64,000 nt of DNA from Asticcacaulis tiandongensis (GTDB lineage: Bacteria > Pseudomonadota > Alphaproteobacteria > Caulobacterales > Caulobacteraceae). The notes under the pieces are model-generated. The model was given only the letters and a program-made list of their open reading frames with translations. It was not told where the DNA came from and did not search any database. Positions 25,963-34,661 of the stretch are shown piece after piece (position 1 is the first letter of the stretch; the number at the start of each line of letters is the position of its first letter). The position numbers were made by a program, and so were the translations under genes. The stretch is from contig NZ_SSBC01000010.1 in assembly GCF_006475605.1 (NCBI RefSeq), positions 124,001-188,000 of the forward strand. The letters run 5' to 3'.

Positions 25963-27255
25963 TTAAAGATGGTTGTCCGGAACAGACGCGGTCGCGCCGG
26001 ATTTAAGTGCAGTCATTTGATCTTCGACCATCCAGACATCTTCAGCGTCAGGATGAAGTGTGATGTAGCGGCCAAAGGCCATGAGCGCGTCATCGGTGCT
26101 TTCCAGACGGCGATAGACGTCACCGAGCTGCCTCCAAGTCGTGGCGGGGGCATCTTCGAAGGTGAGGGCGGTCTGGTAATGGGTAACGGCCTTTGTCAGG
26201 TCGTCGCCCTTGCCGCGCAGACGATAGGCTTCGGCAGCATAGAAGTTCAGAAGCCCCTGATCCTGATTGTCGATGCTCAGGCGCTCTATGATAAACAGGG
26301 TCTGACCATAGTCCTGACGGCGAAGGTCGTCGCGCAGCCACTGGGCGAGATAGGGGCGTATGTTTTGCCGGTAGGTCAGACGCTGTTGTTTCAGGTCTTC
26401 GTCCGAAAGGGGTGTCGCGCCGCGTTTTTTAGCCGCGCTTTCGATGGCGCTAATGCGGTCGATTTCCAGCGGATGCGAGCCGAATATATTGATGCGCGAG
26501 GGGCTGCGGCGGGTGCGTTCATAATCAGACGCAGCGGTCTCATCGAGGAGAAAGCGCCAGATACGGGCACCGGCATAGGGATCGTAGCCCGCGAGATGTG
26601 CTACTTCGCCGCCGTGCAGGTCAGCGTCTTCTTCGGTTTCACGTGAATAGCCGAAATAGGCGGCAATCGAGCCGAGATAAACCGCGTCCACCAGTCCGCG
26701 GGTCAGGTTCGAGATGTCGCGCGCGGCGCTGTAGCTTCCGGCATTGGCGGCGGCACCGGCACCGACCACGGCGATAACAATCGTGGCGGCCGTGGCGGCA
26801 TTCTGATTGGCTTTGACGTTTTCAAAGGCCCTTATGGAGTGGTTTTGCCGGAAGTGCGCAAATTCATGGCCCATGACGAAGGCCACTTCGTCTTCGGTCT
26901 GGGCGCGCAGCAACAGGCCTGTCCACACCTCGGTATAGCCGTTGGGGGCCATGCTGGCGTTGAAGAAAGGCCGGTTCATCACATAGAGGCGGAGGTCGCC
27001 TTTGTATTCGCCGGACACCTTATCGAGTATGCCCTTGAGATAGGCATTCAGTTCAGGATCGTGGTTGCGTTCGCCTGAGGTGCGGGCCGCCCGCTCGGAT
27101 TTGCGGGTTTCCTCCCATATGGACTGCTCAAGGCTGTTGGCTTCGGGTTGCTGGCCCGGCTGGCGGCGAATGTCATCGGCGGCCATAACCGGTAGGGCGG
27201 TTCCCAGCATCAGGACAGCAACAAGACCGGATAGACGGTTTGCGGATATCAGCAT
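25963..27255 (-). CDS. Secreted M48-family metalloprotease with TPR-like tail
   Basis: A 430-residue protein with a signal peptide (about residues 1-25, ending PVMA). The zinc motif HEFAH is at 130-134, and the third ligand is the glutamate in a SRETEEDAD segment near 208. A helical TPR-like tail (about 310-410) follows, the BepA/YfgC arrangement. BepA acts in the periplasm in outer membrane protein assembly and degradation. The ATG at 27255 is used, with GTG 27264 as alternative. It follows the preceding gene by about 12 bases. Confidence 0.88.
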   Translation of the reverse strand: MLISANRLSGLVAVLMLGTALPVMAADDIRRQPGQQPEANSLEQSIWEETRKSERAARTSGERNHDPELNAYLKGILDKVSGEYKGDLRLYVMNRPFFNASMAPNGYTEVWTGLLLRAQTEDEVAFVMGHEFAHFRQNHSIRAFENVKANQNAATAATIVIAVVGAGAAANAGSYSAARDISNLTRGLVDAVYLGSIAAYFGYSRETEEDADLHGGEVAHLAGYDPYAGARIWRFLLDETAASDYERTRRSPSRINIFGSHPLEIDRISAIESAAKKRGATPLSDEDLKQQRLTYRQNIRPYLAQWLRDDLRRQDYGQTLFIIERLSIDNQDQGLLNFYAAEAYRLRGKGDDLTKAVTHYQTALTFEDAPATTWRQLGDVYRRLESTDDALMAFGRYITLHPDAEDVWMVEDQMTALKSGATASVPDNHL

Positions 27256-27267
27256 GGACTTCACCGC

Positions 27268-27978
27268 TTAAAGGGGCAGTTTTTTGAACAGGCGCTCAAT
27301 AACCGAAACGGCTCCTTCGGGTTCGCGGATGTCTTCACCGGCCGGAACGGCGTCCATTTCATACCACACGATCTGACCGGTATTGAGATCAACCAGAGTA
27401 GCCTGAACCGCCTGTCCGCCAAACTGCATTGGCCCGCCCAGCAAGGCCATGCCGACATTGAGCGCGGCCTTGGCTGAGCTTTGGTAACTGCCTCTGGCGC
27501 GCAGGAACAGGGCGTAGCGCGGGGCTGTTTCGGTATCTGCGAGATCGGCAGGTATCAGAATTTCGGCGTTTTCACCCAGAGTCCAGTCGAAGGTCGTCTT
27601 GGTCGGCAGTTTGTAGAAAGCGTTGAGCATGATGGATGAGATGACCTCGTCGTTCAGCTTGAGCATTTGCAGGGCGCGCGGGTCTTCGTAGGTGTCCAGA
27701 TGGATTTCGTGTGTCGCATATTCGCGCGTTTCGAGCGCTTTTTTCAGAGCGTCAGAAAAGTAGCCGGTGGCGGCTTTTGACCATTCGGCGCGTGGTTCGG
27801 TTATGCCTGAAGCGGTCAGAATCCCCAGGCTGACTTCGGGGGTGACGATGAGTATGGTCGTACCCTGAGCCGGTTTTTCGATAGCGACATGGGTGACAGG
27901 CGTGGCGGCATGAGTAGGTGTGATTGTGCCCAGCCCGAGGCCTGCGGCCAGCGTTATCGCTGCCAGAAATTTTTTCAT
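27268..27978 (-). CDS. Secreted protein of unknown function, first gene of trio
   Basis: A 236-residue protein with a signal peptide (about residues 1-24, ending THAA). An alpha/beta N-terminal half (with TTILIVTPEVSLGIL near residue 40) and a C-terminal segment (QATLVDLNTGQIVWYE near residues 195-210) recall envelope proteins that form oligomers, but no family is certain. GGGGGA precedes the ATG. It is followed closely by the M48 protease, so it may be that protease's partner or substrate; this is inference only. Confidence 0.7.
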   Translation of the reverse strand: MKKFLAAITLAAGLGLGTITPTHAATPVTHVAIEKPAQGTTILIVTPEVSLGILTASGITEPRAEWSKAATGYFSDALKKALETREYATHEIHLDTYEDPRALQMLKLNDEVISSIMLNAFYKLPTKTTFDWTLGENAEILIPADLADTETAPRYALFLRARGSYQSSAKAALNVGMALLGGPMQFGGQAVQATLVDLNTGQIVWYEMDAVPAGEDIREPEGAVSVIERLFKKLPL

Positions 27979-28403
27979 TGAGTTATCCCCCATACGCCTG
28001 ATTTGTCGGGACGTTATTTTTAAAACGAAGTTCTTTCAAGTGAAATAATGCAGTGTTGTGAAAATAAATTATATTAATATAAACAATGTTCTAATTGGGT
28101 AAGTCTGTTTTGTAAGTGCAACGGCGATGGTGGGTGCGCAGGGTGTGGGGGGAATAGGGTTTTTGCGAGATGATGCACAAATTTTGCGGGTGAGTGCAAA
28201 AAGGTGTCGTACAGGGGGATAAGGTCTGTTTGATCGGTTTTCTGCGCGTTTTTTTTCCAGCGGAGACGCATCTTATGCCCGCTTGCAATACATGTTTTAG
28301 AATGGGGTTGTTCAGAAACTGAGTTGTAAGGCGTGCGTGATGTGGCCTTATCAGAGTCAAGCCGGATGCAGGCTTGCTTTTCTGTTTCGACAGCAAAGTA
28401 AGT

Positions 28404-28469
28404 AAGACACCCCACCACCCCGATCCTGACGGATCGCGGTCCCCCTCCCCAATGAATTGGGGAGGTATG
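28404..28469 (+). repeat. Two-hairpin intergenic repeat, copy R4
   Basis: It starts AAGACACCCCACC and ends GGGGAGGTATG. Hairpin I is CGATCC-TGAC-GGATCG. Hairpin II is CTCCCCAA-TGAA-TTGGGGAG. Both stems differ in sequence from R1 but stay fully paired. Confidence 0.85.
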
Positions 28470-28560
28470 TATTGTCAGCGCTGCCCAGCGCCCGACCGGG
28501 CGTCGGCGATCGTTCGCCGCCCTCGCGGCGTGCTGTCGTAATGAACTGGAGAAAAATGCA

Positions 28561-28596
28561 AAAATCAGCGAAGAACCGCTTCGAGCTGATTTTTTC
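28561..28596 (-). terminator. Terminator downstream of tRNA-Val
   Basis: AAAATCAGC and GCTGATTTT pair around a short inner hairpin, and T or A runs flank the stem on both sides. On the minus strand it lies about 60 bases after the tRNA-Val 3' end. Confidence 0.75.
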
Positions 28597-28655
28597 GTGA
28601 TGACCTCACATTAAAGTACACTGAGCTAAGCGAAGGACTTTAATATGAGACGTTA

Positions 28656-28730
28656 TGGTGGACCCGACAGGGATTGAACCTGTGACCCTTCGCGTGTGAA
28701 GCGAATGCTCTCCCGCTGAGCTACGAGTCC
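28656..28730 (-). tRNA. tRNA-Val (CAC)
   Basis: The minus-strand sequence folds as a cloverleaf. The acceptor GGACTCG pairs with CGGGTCC, the D-arm has GCTCAGCGGGAGAGC, the anticodon loop TTCACAC reads CAC for valine, the T-arm is ACAGGTTCAATCCCTGT, and CCA is encoded. It is a single-copy tRNA in this window. Confidence 0.95.
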
Positions 28731-28784
28731 GAACCAATTGCGAGGTGGCGGGTATTAGCGTTTCAAAATCAGGCTGACAAGACC

Positions 28785-29477
28785 TTATTGGACGAGATCA
28801 ATCAGGGCAGTGGGTAACTCATTGAAATGATGAATGAGGGCGTCGGGATCAAGATCGGCGACGGGGGCTTCGTTATAGCCGAAGCTGACCAGTACCGAAG
28901 GCACGTCGGCATTGCGGGCGGTTCTGAAGTCAGTTTCGGAATCGCCGATCAGGATGGACTGCGACAGGGGCAGGCCGAAGTGATCTGTGCAGGCCTTAAG
29001 GTGGGCCGGATCGGGTTTTTTCAGTTCCACACTGTCGGCACCGACGACGACACCAAAGCGGTCAATCATATTCAGACGCGTGAGCAGAAGTACCGACAGG
29101 TCATAGGGTTTGTTGGTGCAGACGGCCAGTTTCGCGCCTGCGGACAACAGAAGATCAAGCGTGTCGTAAACGCCGTCAAACGGATGGCTTTCGTGGTCGA
29201 TGCGTTCGGCGTAACGGCTCAGGAAAACCGGCAGGAGGGCGTCTTCGGCTTCAGGGCCGATGTCAAGGCTGGCGGCCCTGAAGCCGCGCTCGATCAGGGA
29301 GCGTGCCCCGCGTCCGACAAAGCGACGGGCAGCCTCAACGGGGAAGGGGGCGGCCCCGTGATCGGCCAGCAGGTCATTCAGCGTGCCGATAATGTCCGGC
29401 GCGGTGTCGACAAGGGTGCCGTCGAGGTCAAAGGCCAGACAATAGCCGCTGAGGTCGGGTAAGGGGCTTGCGCTCAT
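28785..29477 (-). CDS. gph: Phosphoglycolate phosphatase (HAD family)
   Basis: A 230-residue HAD-superfamily phosphatase. Motif I is FDLDGTLVDT (about residues 16-25), a lysine is in ELKKPDPAHL, and motif III is GDSETDFRTARNA. These and the cap-domain length fit the Gph/PGP branch, which removes 2-phosphoglycolate formed in DNA repair or by oxygenase activity. Other HAD substrates cannot be ruled out. It is divergent from glmU. Confidence 0.85.
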   Translation of the reverse strand: MSASPLPDLSGYCLAFDLDGTLVDTAPDIIGTLNDLLADHGAAPFPVEAARRFVGRGARSLIERGFRAASLDIGPEAEDALLPVFLSRYAERIDHESHPFDGVYDTLDLLLSAGAKLAVCTNKPYDLSVLLLTRLNMIDRFGVVVGADSVELKKPDPAHLKACTDHFGLPLSQSILIGDSETDFRTARNADVPSVLVSFGYNEAPVADLDPDALIHHFNELPTALIDLVQ

Positions 29478-29593
29478 GTAATCCTGCCATAAAGTTGAGA
29501 GAGCCAGAAAACTTGATGAATAAGCAATTAGGCGTCGAATTGTCCTGTGCTTTGGGCTAAATCCAGACGCACTGCAACAGGTGAATCAGAAAT

Positions 29594-30964
29594 ATGAGCC
29601 AGACATCCAGACGCGCCGCCGTTATCCTTGCTGCCGGACAAGGTACGCGCATGAAGTCGCCGGTGCCCAAAGTGCTGCATACGGTCGGTGGCCGGACCCT
29701 GCTTGATCTGGCGATTGATGCCGCCGAGGGGCTGGGGTGTGAGCGCGTGGTCGTGGTGGTCGGCGCCCATTCGGCTGAAGTCGGGATTGCGGCGCGCAAG
29801 CGGTTGGGCGAGGCAAGCGTTGTGGTGCAGGACCCGCCGCTGGGGACAGGTCATGCGGTGCTGGCGGCCAAAGAGGCTCTGGCGGATTTTGACGGTCAGG
29901 TGATTGTGTCCTATGCCGATTGTCCGCTGATTACGGCGGGCGTGCTTAAGGGCGTGTTTGATCTGGCCGACCGGTCTGATCTGGCGGTGCTGGGGTTTGA
30001 GGCGGCAGATGCCGGAGCCTATGGGCGGCTGATTATCACCGGTGAAGATGACCTTGAGGCTATTGTCGAGGCCAAGGAAGCGACGCCGGATCAGCTTGGG
30101 ATCACGGTCTGTAATTCGGGCGTGCTGGCGGCGGATCGGGCGGTGCTGTTCTCGCTTTTAAGTGAGGTCAGGAATGACAATGCCAAGGGCGAATATTATT
30201 TAACGGATGTGGTCGGTCTGGCGCGGGCACGCGGGCTTAAGCCCAAGGTCGCCTTTGCACCTGAGGCCGATGTGACGGGCATTAATTCGCAGGGCGAACG
30301 CGCCTTTGCCGAAAAGATATGGCAGCAACGTCGTCGTGCCGAACTGATGCGTGACGGGGTGACGATGATCGCGCCGGAGACAGTATTTCTGGCGTGGGAT
30401 ACGGTGATCGAAGCGGGCGCGGTGATTGAACCGAATGTGGTGTTTGGCGCGGGCGTTGTGGTTGAAGGCGGGGCGGTTATCCGCGCCTTTTCGCATATTG
30501 AGGGCGCGCGGGTGGCTTCGGGGGCGTTGGTTGGTCCTTATGCGCGGTTGCGCCCCGGCGCCGATATTGGCCGCGATGTGCATATCGGCAATTTCGTCGA
30601 GGTGAAAAACACCAAAATCGGCGAAGGGGCCAAGGCCAACCATCTGGCCTATCTGGGGGACGGGGATATCGGCGCGCGGGCCAATATCGGGGCCGGTACG
30701 ATTTTCTGTAACTATGATGGCTATATCAAGCATAGGACCACCATCGGCGAGGGGGCCTTTATCGGTTCCAATACCGCGCTGGTGGCACCGGTAAGTGTGG
30801 GGGCCGGGGCTATTACTGGCTCCGGATCGGTGATAACCGATGATGTCGCCCCTGATGCGCTGGCGTTTGAGCGCTCGCGTCAGAGTGAAAAAGCTGGTTG
30901 GGCAAAGACTTTCCGTGAACGCAAGGCCGCTGAAAAGGCCGCTCTTAAAAAACAGGATCGATAA
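29594..30964 (+). CDS. glmU: Bifunctional GlcNAc-1-phosphate uridyltransferase / GlcN-1-phosphate acetyltransferase
   Basis: A 456-residue enzyme that makes UDP-GlcNAc for peptidoglycan and lipid A. The N-terminal nucleotidyltransferase has [11 protein letters not shown] at about residues 11-21 and GTGHAV near 82. The C-terminal left-handed beta helix of hexapeptide repeats (about 260-450) carries the acetyltransferase. It ends two bases before the rpiA start region, so the two genes are probably cotranscribed. Confidence 0.96.
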   Translation: MSQTSRRAAVILAAGQGTRMKSPVPKVLHTVGGRTLLDLAIDAAEGLGCERVVVVVGAHSAEVGIAARKRLGEASVVVQDPPLGTGHAVLAAKEALADFDGQVIVSYADCPLITAGVLKGVFDLADRSDLAVLGFEAADAGAYGRLIITGEDDLEAIVEAKEATPDQLGITVCNSGVLAADRAVLFSLLSEVRNDNAKGEYYLTDVVGLARARGLKPKVAFAPEADVTGINSQGERAFAEKIWQQRRRAELMRDGVTMIAPETVFLAWDTVIEAGAVIEPNVVFGAGVVVEGGAVIRAFSHIEGARVASGALVGPYARLRPGADIGRDVHIGNFVEVKNTKIGEGAKANHLAYLGDGDIGARANIGAGTIFCNYDGYIKHRTTIGEGAFIGSNTALVAPVSVGAGAITGSGSVITDDVAPDALAFERSRQSEKAGWAKTFRERKAAEKAALKKQDR

Positions 30965-30966
30965 GC

Positions 30967-31659
30967 ATGAGCGCAGATATTCAGAAACAGACGGCGGGAC
31001 TGGCGGCCATTGATCATATCAGGGACGGCATGAAGGTCGGTCTGGGTACCGGTTCAACGGCGGCCTGGTTTGTCAAGGCGGTGGCTGATGAAGTGCAGGC
31101 GGGGATGACGCTGACGCTGGTGTCGACCTCGGTGCAGACGGCGCAACTGGCGAAGTCTCTGGGGCTTGAGATCAAGGACATCAATGATGTCGGGCGGCTG
31201 GATGTCTGTGTGGATGGGGCCGATGAGATCGGGCCGGGCCTGTCGCTTATCAAGGGCGGCGGCGGGGCGTTGCTCAGGGAAAAGCTGATCTGGGAAATGG
31301 CCGATCGCTGTATCGTCATTGCCGACGCGGCCAAGCATGTGCCGGTGCTGGGGGCGTTTGCCCTGCCGATCGAGGTTGAACCCTTTGCATACAAAGGAAC
31401 GATTAATCGTGTGACCGATGTGCTGAGCGAATTCGACATCACTAAAATGCCGATCCTGCGCAAAAAGAGCGGTGAGCCGTTTGTAACCGATGGCGGCAAT
31501 CTTATCTTCGATATTGCCTGCGGGGAAATTCATGATCCATCGGGACTGGCGAATGCGCTGAAAGCGACCACGGGTGTGGTGGATCACGGCCTGTTCCTTG
31601 ATCTGGCGGATATCGCCCTGATCGGCACTGATGAGGGTGTGGAAGTGCTTCACCCCTAA
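30967..31659 (+). CDS. rpiA: Ribose-5-phosphate isomerase A
   Basis: A 230-residue isomerase that interconverts ribulose 5-phosphate and ribose 5-phosphate. The motifs GLGTGSTAAWFV (about residues 19-30) and DGADEIGPGLSLIKGGGGAL (residues 81-100) are the family signatures. It begins directly after glmU. Repeat R5 follows and may end the transcript. Confidence 0.95.
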   Translation: MSADIQKQTAGLAAIDHIRDGMKVGLGTGSTAAWFVKAVADEVQAGMTLTLVSTSVQTAQLAKSLGLEIKDINDVGRLDVCVDGADEIGPGLSLIKGGGGALLREKLIWEMADRCIVIADAAKHVPVLGAFALPIEVEPFAYKGTINRVTDVLSEFDITKMPILRKKSGEPFVTDGGNLIFDIACGEIHDPSGLANALKATTGVVDHGLFLDLADIALIGTDEGVEVLHP

Positions 31660-31691
31660 AGTGTTACAATGCTTTGAATCCTGGCGGAAAC

Positions 31692-31753
31692 AAGATACCC
31701 CACCCGTCATCGCTGACGCGATGCCACCCTCCCCATTAAAATGGGGAGGTATG
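31692..31753 (+). repeat. Two-hairpin intergenic repeat, copy R5
   Basis: It begins AAGATACCCCACC and ends GGGGAGGTATG. Hairpin I is CATCGC-TGAC-GCGATG. Hairpin II is CTCCCCAT-TAAA-ATGGGGAG. It lies between rpiA and gor. Its final GGGGAGG falls 34 bases ahead of the gor start and could affect translation of gor. Confidence 0.88.
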
Positions 31754-31787
31754 AAAATGATTTCTGTTTTGTCTCTGAAGGGGCCTC

Positions 31788-33161
31788 ATGTCTGAGTACG
31801 ATTACGATCTGTTTGTGCTGGGCGCGGGTTCCGGCGGGGTGCGTGCGGCACGTCTGACGGCGCAACTGGGGCTTAAGGTTGGGGTGGCCGAAGAAGACCG
31901 TGCCGGTGGCACCTGCGTGCTGCGCGGCTGTGTGCCCAAGAAGTTCATGGTCTATGCGTCTGACGTGCCGGAGCAGGTGGCCTATGCCCGTGGCTTTGGC
32001 TGGGGCGCGCAGTGCGGGACATTTGACTGGCCGAAGTTTCGGGATGCCAATCAGGCTGAGGTCAATCGACTGGCGGGGATATATGCCGCCAATCTGGTTA
32101 AGGCGGGCGCGGATCTTTTGCTCGGGCGAGCCTGTCTCAAGGGGCCGCACACGGTATCGATTGCGCCGTCAAACGGCGATGCCGCTTATGAGGTGACGGC
32201 AAAACACATACTGATTGCCGTTGGTGGTAAGCCGTTTGTGCCTGAGGTGACCGGGCGCGAACTGGCGATTACTTCGGATGATATGTTTTTGCTCGATCAT
32301 TTGCCGAAATCGATGATCATTGTCGGCGGCGGCTATATTGCCGTGGAATTTGCCGGTGTGATGAATGGGCTGGGGGTTGAGACGCACCTGCTTTATCGCG
32401 GGGAGCATATATTGCGCCCCTTTGACCATGAGGTGCGTGAGCACGTTACGCAGGAAATGGCCAAAAAAGGCATTAAGATCATGACTCATGCCGAACCTTC
32501 GGCGCTGGAGAAGGTCGATGACGGCATTAAGGTCACGCTGACGGACGGCACGGAAATGGTCGTTGAGACGGTGCTCTATGCCACGGGACGGACGCCGAAT
32601 ACGGCGGGCCTGGGGCTTGAGAAGGTCGGGGTTGAGTTGAACTGGGACGGGGCCGTGCGCGTCGATGACTGCTCCAAAACCTCGGTGGATCATATCTATG
32701 CCGTGGGCGATGTCACCAATCGCGTTAACCTGACGCCGGTGGCGATCCGTGAGGGCGTGGCCTTTGTTGAAACGGTGTTCAAAAACAATCCGACAGCCTA
32801 TGATCATGCGCTGATTGCGACCGCCGTGTTTTCACGGCCCGAAGTCGGCACGGTGGGCTTAACGGAAGCCGAGGCCGTGGCGCAGGGCATCCGCGTGGAT
32901 ATCTATACCGCGCGTTTCCGTCCGATGAAGACGACCTTTGTGGGCGGGGAAAGCCGTACCTTCATGAAGCTGATTGTCGATCATAATTCCGATGTGGTTT
33001 TAGGGGTGCATATGGTCGGCCCTGACAGTGCCGAGATCATCCAGATGGCCGGTATTGCCGTGAAGGCCGGACTGACCAAGGCGCAGTGGGATGCGACCTG
33101 CGCGGTGCATCCGACGGCAGCGGAGGAGTTTGTTACCTTGCGCGATAAGCGAACCGCGTGA
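31788..33161 (+). CDS. gor: Glutathione-disulfide reductase
   Basis: A 457-residue FAD- and NADPH-dependent reductase. The redox pair is in GGTCVLRGCVPKK (two Cys spaced by four residues), preceded by the FAD motif GAGSGG near residue 11. The NADPH-binding GGGYIAVEFAG lies at about 180, and the C-terminal HPTAAEE carries the catalytic His. It keeps glutathione reduced. It is flanked on both sides by direct copies R5 and R6 of the same intergenic repeat. Confidence 0.95.
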   Translation: MSEYDYDLFVLGAGSGGVRAARLTAQLGLKVGVAEEDRAGGTCVLRGCVPKKFMVYASDVPEQVAYARGFGWGAQCGTFDWPKFRDANQAEVNRLAGIYAANLVKAGADLLLGRACLKGPHTVSIAPSNGDAAYEVTAKHILIAVGGKPFVPEVTGRELAITSDDMFLLDHLPKSMIIVGGGYIAVEFAGVMNGLGVETHLLYRGEHILRPFDHEVREHVTQEMAKKGIKIMTHAEPSALEKVDDGIKVTLTDGTEMVVETVLYATGRTPNTAGLGLEKVGVELNWDGAVRVDDCSKTSVDHIYAVGDVTNRVNLTPVAIREGVAFVETVFKNNPTAYDHALIATAVFSRPEVGTVGLTEAEAVAQGIRVDIYTARFRPMKTTFVGGESRTFMKLIVDHNSDVVLGVHMVGPDSAEIIQMAGIAVKAGLTKAQWDATCAVHPTAAEEFVTLRDKRTA

Positions 33162-33173
33162 AGGCAGGATAGT

Positions 33174-33236
33174 AAGATACCCCACCCGTCATCGCCAAGG
33201 CGATGCCACCCTCCCCATCAGAGATGGGGAGGTATG
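33174..33236 (+). repeat. Two-hairpin intergenic repeat, copy R6
   Basis: It begins AAGATACCCCACC and ends GGGGAGGTATG. Hairpin I is CATCGC-CAAG-GCGATG. Hairpin II is CTCCCCATC-AGA-GATGGGGAG. It is very similar to R5 and in the same orientation, 12 bases after the gor stop. Confidence 0.88.
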
Positions 33237-33254
33237 CAAGGAGTTGGATAGCCA

Positions 33255-34538
33255 ATGGCTGAAGCGATCAAACGGCTGGAGTTTCCGCGATATACGGCGG
33301 GCGTTCTGGCATTCATTCTCAGTCTGTTTCTGGTGTTCAGCTATGTCGGGCCGCTGGCCTTTGCGCTTACGGCGACGCTGGGCGGGTTTTTGCTGCTCGG
33401 ACACTGGCGCAATGTGCGTCATCTGGGGGGGCTGGTGCTGTTGGTTTTGGGCATGGTCGCCTGGATTGGTTATCGCAGCACGCTGATGTCGGATATAGGT
33501 GCAACGGGCGTCATTGACCTGAAAAGCGGGACGGCGCAGGACTGGGTGCTGATAGCTTTCCAGACCCTGTGGTATCCGGCGCTGGTGCTGGCGGCGTTTG
33601 ATCTGAAGGCGCGGCACGCCGGATGGCTGGCGAAATGGGTCGCTTACGGGGTTTTGGCCTTAAGTGTGTGGGTGCTGCTGGACGCCATCTCCGGTGCGGC
33701 CATCTATCAGCAGTTATCCGCCGCCCTTTATCAGCCGATCCGGCCCGATCTGGCCATGGTCAAGCTGTCGATTGCCGCCTATGCGCTGGTGCTGGTCTTC
33801 TGGCCGATCCTGTTGCTGACGCGGGTTAAGCACACCTACAGGACGGGCATTGTGACGCTGCTGGCCTGTGTGCTGGTGCCGCTGATTACCGGAGCCAATG
33901 CGCCGGTTCTGGCGCTTATTGTGTCGGTGGCGGTGTTTTATACGGCCAGACAGGCCCCCTATATCGGGCGGATAAGCGTCTATAAGATATTTGCCGGTCT
34001 TGTGGCGGTATTTGTTCTGGCGACGCCGGCGGTGGTGCATACGGGGATTCTGGGGGCATTTAAACGCTTTGCGCCGCCGTCATGGGATGCGCGGATCGAC
34101 ATCTGGCAGTTTGCGGCGGAACGCCTGTTTGAAAAGCCGCTGCTTGGCTGGGGCTTTAATTCAAGCCGTACCTTTGGTGGCGAGAACATTCCGCTGCATC
34201 CGCATAATATGCCGATACAGGTGGGCCTTGAACTGGGCTATGTCGGCGTGGCTATTCTGGCGGTCTTCTGGGGGTATCTGATCCTGCGTATCGGGCGGGG
34301 AGGGGCAGAGGCGACGGGGGTAAATCTGACTGAGCTTCAGTCATTGGATTCGCCGACGGTGGGCGTCGAGGTCGATACACGGCCCTATGCCCTGGCAACG
34401 GCATCGGCCTTTTTCACCATTGCCTGCTTAAGTTTCGGCATCTGGCAGGAGTGGTGGCTGGCGCTCGGGGCGCTGGCGACGGTGGTGATGATTGTGGTGC
34501 AAAAGGCAGTGCGTCCGGGTGATGCCGTTGCAAACTAA
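33255..34538 (+). CDS. O-antigen ligase-like membrane protein
   Basis: A 427-residue membrane protein with about ten to twelve hydrophobic segments. A late periplasmic motif, GWGFNSSRTF then HPHNMPIQVGLELGYVG (about residues 295-335), marks the O-antigen ligase (WaaL/Wzy_C) superfamily. Such proteins join polysaccharide units to lipid A core or other acceptors. No other polysaccharide genes are adjacent, so the precise product is unknown. AAGGAG lies 11 bases before the ATG. Confidence 0.82.
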   Translation: MAEAIKRLEFPRYTAGVLAFILSLFLVFSYVGPLAFALTATLGGFLLLGHWRNVRHLGGLVLLVLGMVAWIGYRSTLMSDIGATGVIDLKSGTAQDWVLIAFQTLWYPALVLAAFDLKARHAGWLAKWVAYGVLALSVWVLLDAISGAAIYQQLSAALYQPIRPDLAMVKLSIAAYALVLVFWPILLLTRVKHTYRTGIVTLLACVLVPLITGANAPVLALIVSVAVFYTARQAPYIGRISVYKIFAGLVAVFVLATPAVVHTGILGAFKRFAPPSWDARIDIWQFAAERLFEKPLLGWGFNSSRTFGGENIPLHPHNMPIQVGLELGYVGVAILAVFWGYLILRIGRGGAEATGVNLTELQSLDSPTVGVEVDTRPYALATASAFFTIACLSFGIWQEWWLALGALATVVMIVVQKAVRPGDAVAN

Positions 34539-34661
34539 ACTATAAAGGTTTCAGTTTGAACTATAATATCCTGAACTTTCAGGTGTTTTCTGGACACAGG
34601 TGCAAAATAATGTGTAACTGTGGATATTGAGTTTGCGTGCATAAGGCCCTAAATAGCACCT

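Larger units (their letters stand above)
27979..28655. other. 677-base gap between the secreted trio and tRNA-Val
   Basis: The left part holds an AT-rich stretch (about 28010-28090), the likely promoter for the trio on the minus strand. Copy R4 of the intergenic repeat lies at 28404-28469 and the tRNA terminator at 28561-28596. A further hairpin (ATTAAAGT and ACTTTAAT) lies at about 28613-28644. Long minus-strand frames at 28074-28418 look like chance, with many Pro, His and Lys codons and no clear ribosome binding site. Confidence 0.4.

Noticed and set aside
28074-28418. Open frames of 114 and 101 codons on the minus strand before tRNA-Val.
   Set aside because: They overlap repeat R4, have odd composition rich in Pro, His and Lys, and have no clear ribosome binding site or recognisable motif.
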